Shown: one piece after another, positions 44,014 to 46,497 of the stretch
Layout of the letters: every line of letters begins with the position of its first letter
Numbering within the stretch: the first letter of the stretch is position 1
Assembly (NCBI GenBank): GCA_902632935.1
Contig: CACPEJ010000006.1
Location: forward strand, 1 to 46,497
DNA length: 46,497 bases
Direction of reading: 5' to 3'
DNA from: an uncultured Pelagibacteraceae bacterium
GTDB lineage: Bacteria; Pseudomonadota; Alphaproteobacteria; Pelagibacterales; Pelagibacteraceae
The notes under the pieces: generated by a model
The model's input: the letters and a program-made list of their open reading frames with translations, nothing else
The model's database searches: none
What the model was told of the DNA's origin: nothing
Made by a program: the position numbers and the translations under genes

Positions 44014-46043
44014 TTAATTCTTTTTTGATATCTTAACCATCCAGGACTATTTATACCGCTCTCATTTTCAATATCTTGATTAAATTCAAATTCTTCTATT
44101 TCTTCTTTGGTTTCATCAAAAAAAGAATTTTTTTCTAAATATTTATCTGGTAGTTCGTCAATAAATCTTGACGCCATACTATCTATCCAATCACCCTGGT
44201 AAAACCTATTCATCGAAAAAGATACTACTACTTTTTTTTTAGCTCTGGTTAAACCGACATAAGCCAGCCTCCTCTCTTCTTCCAACCCATTTTGACCTTT
44301 TTCCTCAATAGATTTTTGGTGGGGAAAAAGTCCTTCTTCCCAACCAGGTAAAAAAATTACATCAAACTCCAGACCTTTTGCGGCGTGCATTGTCATCATA
44401 TTAACCTTTTCACCTTCCCATTCTTGATCAATTGAAGTTGCAAGCGAAACATGATCTAAAAAACTTTCCAAATTGTCGAATTCTTTCATCGCGCTTAACA
44501 ATTCTTTTATATTTTCAAGTCTATTTTCATTTTCTAGATCTTTTTTATTTTTAAGCATTGCTGAGTATCCAGATTCATCAAGAATAGTTTGTAATAATTT
44601 AACATGACCCATTTTTTTTATTGTTAGATCATTTCTCCATTTTGAAATTAAATCTAAAAAGGACATTAAACCAATTTTAGCTTTAGGTTTAATCAAGTTT
44701 TCTTCTATCATTTTTCTTGAAGAAATCTCTAAACAATCTTTTTGTCTTTTTGCAAATTCATGAATACTTTTAATGGAACTTTCACCAATCGATCGCTTCG
44801 GATTATTAACAATTCTTTCAAAAGCTAGATCATCTTTTTCTTGATAAACTAATCTTAAATATGCAACACAATCTTTTATTTCAGCTCTCTCATAAAATTT
44901 TATTCCTCCTAAAATTCTGTAAGGTAGTCCAATTTTTAAAAATCTTTCTTCAAATTCTCTTGTTTGAAATATCGCCCTTACCAGAATGGTAATGTTATTA
45001 TATGAATATTTTTTTTTTATTTTTTCAATTTCGTCTGAAATTCCAATAGCCTCGTCTTTTCCATTTTTATAACAATTTAACTTGACTAATTCACCCTCAT
45101 TTAAAGTTGTCTTTAATGTTTTGCCAACTCTATTCTCGTTATTTGCTATTAAGCTCGATGCTACTGCTAAAATATTTTTAGTGGATCTATAATTTTCCTC
45201 CAGCCTAATCACTTTTGTATTTTCATAAACTTGATCGAACTCTAAAAAATTTTTTATTTCTGCTCCTCTCCAACTATAAATTGATTGATCATCATCTCCT
45301 ACACAGCAAATATTATTATTTTTTTCTGAAAGTAATCTAAGCCATTTACTCTGTATAAAATTTGTATCTTGATATTCATCAACTAAAATATATTTAAAAT
45401 TTTTTGAGTAAATTTCTCTTATATCTTTATTTTTTTCGAGGATTTTGACCGCATGAAGAATTAGATCACCAAAGTCACACGAGTTTAAATCAATTAACTT
45501 CTGTTGATAAATCTTATAAATTGGCAATATAGTTTTTTCGTAAATATCCTTTTGATTGATTATCACTTCATTTGGATAAAATCCTTTATTTTTCCACTTA
45601 TCAATTATTGCAAGAATATATCTTGGAGCTAATTGTTTAATATCAATATTTTCTGCTTTACATATATTTTTAATAAGCCTCGTTTGGTCATCAGTGTCTA
45701 TAATTGTAAAATTTGAATTAAGATTTACTGCCGGAGCGTGTTTTCTTAAAAGTTTTGCGCAAATAGAGTGAAAAGTTCCAAGCCATGATAACCCTGTTGC
45801 TGAAGAGCCTAAAATTTTGCTTACTCTAATTTGCATTTCGTTGGCTGCTTTATTAGTGAATGTTACTGCAAGTATTTGATTAGGATAAGCTTTTTTTTCC
45901 TTAATTATATTTGCTATCCTTGTTGTAAGTACTTTAGTTTTTCCGGAACCAGCACCAGCAACGATTAAAAGAGGCCCATCAAGAAATGTAACTGCCTCTT
46001 TTTGAGCTTTATTGAGATTTTTTAAATATTCAGAGTTTAACAT
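44010..46043 (-). CDS. uvrD: UvrD/PcrA-type superfamily 1 DNA helicase
   Basis: 677 residues. 3'-5' helicase for excision and mismatch repair. Motifs: Q motif LNKAQKEAV; Walker A VAGAGSGKTKVLT (about residue 29); Ia VTFTNKAANEM; II VDEYQDTN; III CVGDDDQSIYSWRGA; IV RLEENYRSTKNIL; V MTMHAAKGLEFDVIFLPGWE; VI RRLAYVGLTRAKKK. Full length apart from a C-terminal tail slightly shorter than E. coli UvrD. With uvrB at the left edge it gives two excision-repair genes in the window. Divergent from the AsmA-like gene with only 34 bp between. Confidence 0.96.
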   Translation of the reverse strand: MLNSEYLKNLNKAQKEAVTFLDGPLLIVAGAGSGKTKVLTTRIANIIKEKKAYPNQILAVTFTNKAANEMQIRVSKILGSSATGLSWLGTFHSICAKLLRKHAPAVNLNSNFTIIDTDDQTRLIKNICKAENIDIKQLAPRYILAIIDKWKNKGFYPNEVIINQKDIYEKTILPIYKIYQQKLIDLNSCDFGDLILHAVKILEKNKDIREIYSKNFKYILVDEYQDTNFIQSKWLRLLSEKNNNICCVGDDDQSIYSWRGAEIKNFLEFDQVYENTKVIRLEENYRSTKNILAVASSLIANNENRVGKTLKTTLNEGELVKLNCYKNGKDEAIGISDEIEKIKKKYSYNNITILVRAIFQTREFEERFLKIGLPYRILGGIKFYERAEIKDCVAYLRLVYQEKDDLAFERIVNNPKRSIGESSIKSIHEFAKRQKDCLEISSRKMIEENLIKPKAKIGLMSFLDLISKWRNDLTIKKMGHVKLLQTILDESGYSAMLKNKKDLENENRLENIKELLSAMKEFDNLESFLDHVSLATSIDQEWEGEKVNMMTMHAAKGLEFDVIFLPGWEEGLFPHQKSIEEKGQNGLEEERRLAYVGLTRAKKKVVVSFSMNRFYQGDWIDSMASRFIDELPDKYLEKNSFFDETKEEIEEFEFNQDIENESGINSPGWLRYQKRIK

Positions 46044-46077
46044 TTTTTATTTTAAATTATAACTTGTTTCAATTTAT

Positions 46078-46497
46078 ATGAGAAAACAAAATTTTTTATC
46101 AAAAAAAATTGGAAAACAAATCTTATCTATAAATAATTTATTAGAAAATTATTTCAATAGATTAAGAAGCTTCATAATAGACATAAAAAGATTAAGGTTT
46201 GATAAGGATAATAAAGTTTTTTTAGTCATTGTTTCAATTATATTTTTGACACTTCTGTATTTTTTAATACCCACTGCTTACAATAAAGAAATGATACAAA
46301 AAGAAATAAAGAATCAAATCTATCAAAAATACAATATGAAAGTAAAATTTGATAGTGGGATACGATATAATTTTTTCCCTAAACCGCATTTTAGCTCAAA
46401 AAACTTATTTATACTTAATGATCAAAAAAAAATTGGAGAAGTTGAAAATTTTAGAGTATATATTAATTTTAAAAATTTTTTCAAATTTAATCAAATC
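46078..46497 (+). CDS. AsmA-like protein, 5' part; continues beyond window
   Basis: 140 residues visible. A basic cytoplasmic N-terminus of about 46 residues, one helix (VFLVIVSIIFLTLLYFLIP, about 46-64), then a periplasmic start with YNKEMIQKEIKNQIYQKYN, a region of GIRYNFFPKPHFSSKNLF type, and VENFRVYINFKNFF. The single N-terminal helix followed by a segment of P-x-F/L-x-x-x-N-x-x-I form is typical of AsmA-family (bridge-like lipid-transfer) proteins. Only the start is available, so the subfamily cannot be set. It is on the plus strand, divergent from uvrD. Confidence 0.6.
   Translation, partial: MRKQNFLSKKIGKQILSINNLLENYFNRLRSFIIDIKRLRFDKDNKVFLVIVSIIFLTLLYFLIPTAYNKEMIQKEIKNQIYQKYNMKVKFDSGIRYNFFPKPHFSSKNLFILNDQKKIGEVENFRVYINFKNFFKFNQI

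Overview
The window looks like chromosomal DNA from a streamlined, very AT-rich alphaproteobacterium, most likely the SAR11/Pelagibacterales clade. The AT-rich codon use, Lys/Asn/Ile-rich proteins, gene spacings of a few bases or 4-20 bp overlaps, and the alphaproteobacterial look of FtsZ, DnaG and RpoD all point this way. The taxon is inferred from protein character and recollection; no search was run.

Layout. (1) 1-6.6 kb: 5' part of uvrB (leftward), aspC, a J1-crystallin/ADP-ribosylglycohydrolase-fold gene with trxB, an ELM1-family gene overlapping a 2OG-Fe(II) oxygenase gene, and a small tail-anchored protein. (2) 6.6-11.1 kb: leftward carA-carB. (3) 11.2-15.4 kb: yqeY-dnaG, a terminator, rpoD behind an extended -10 promoter, and tRNA-Val(GAC) 10 nt after rpoD. 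(4) 15.46-18.77 kb: a roughly 3.2 kb putative island bounded by a 46-bp duplication of the 5' half of a CAT-anticodon tRNA gene. It carries a 54-codon two-helix membrane ORF, a DUF2167 protein, a PrsW-type intramembrane protease and an unrecognised secreted protein, and no recombinase. (5) 18.8-21.4 kb: mlaA-mlaC (leftward), a peptidoglycan amidase and rnpB. (6) 21.4-42.3 kb: one long division/cell-wall run in the order mraZ-ftsZ-rsmH-ftsL-ftsI-murE/murF fusion-mraY-murD-ftsW-murG-murC-murB-ddl-ftsQ-ftsA-like-lpxC-bamD-ligA. (7) 42.3-46.5 kb: leftward uvrD-pepP and the start of a rightward AsmA-like gene.

How the genes work together. The dcw run supplies nearly the whole lipid II pathway (MurC, D, E, F, MraY, MurG, Ddl, MurB) plus FtsZ, Q, L, W and I. 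LpxC and BamD extend it to outer-membrane assembly, and MlaA/MlaC add lipid asymmetry. dnaG-rpoD is the remnant of the macromolecular-synthesis cluster.

Most notable observations: the ftsA-position gene encodes only 234 residues. It aligns by eye to FtsA subdomains 1A and 1C plus the C-terminal amphipathic helix, but lacks the whole ATP- and FtsZ-binding half. ftsZ is not next to it but sits second in the cluster. Upstream of mraZ, a promoter overlaps three 10-bp-spaced MraZ-type repeats. The tRNA-Val has changed D- and T-loop bases that look compensatory.
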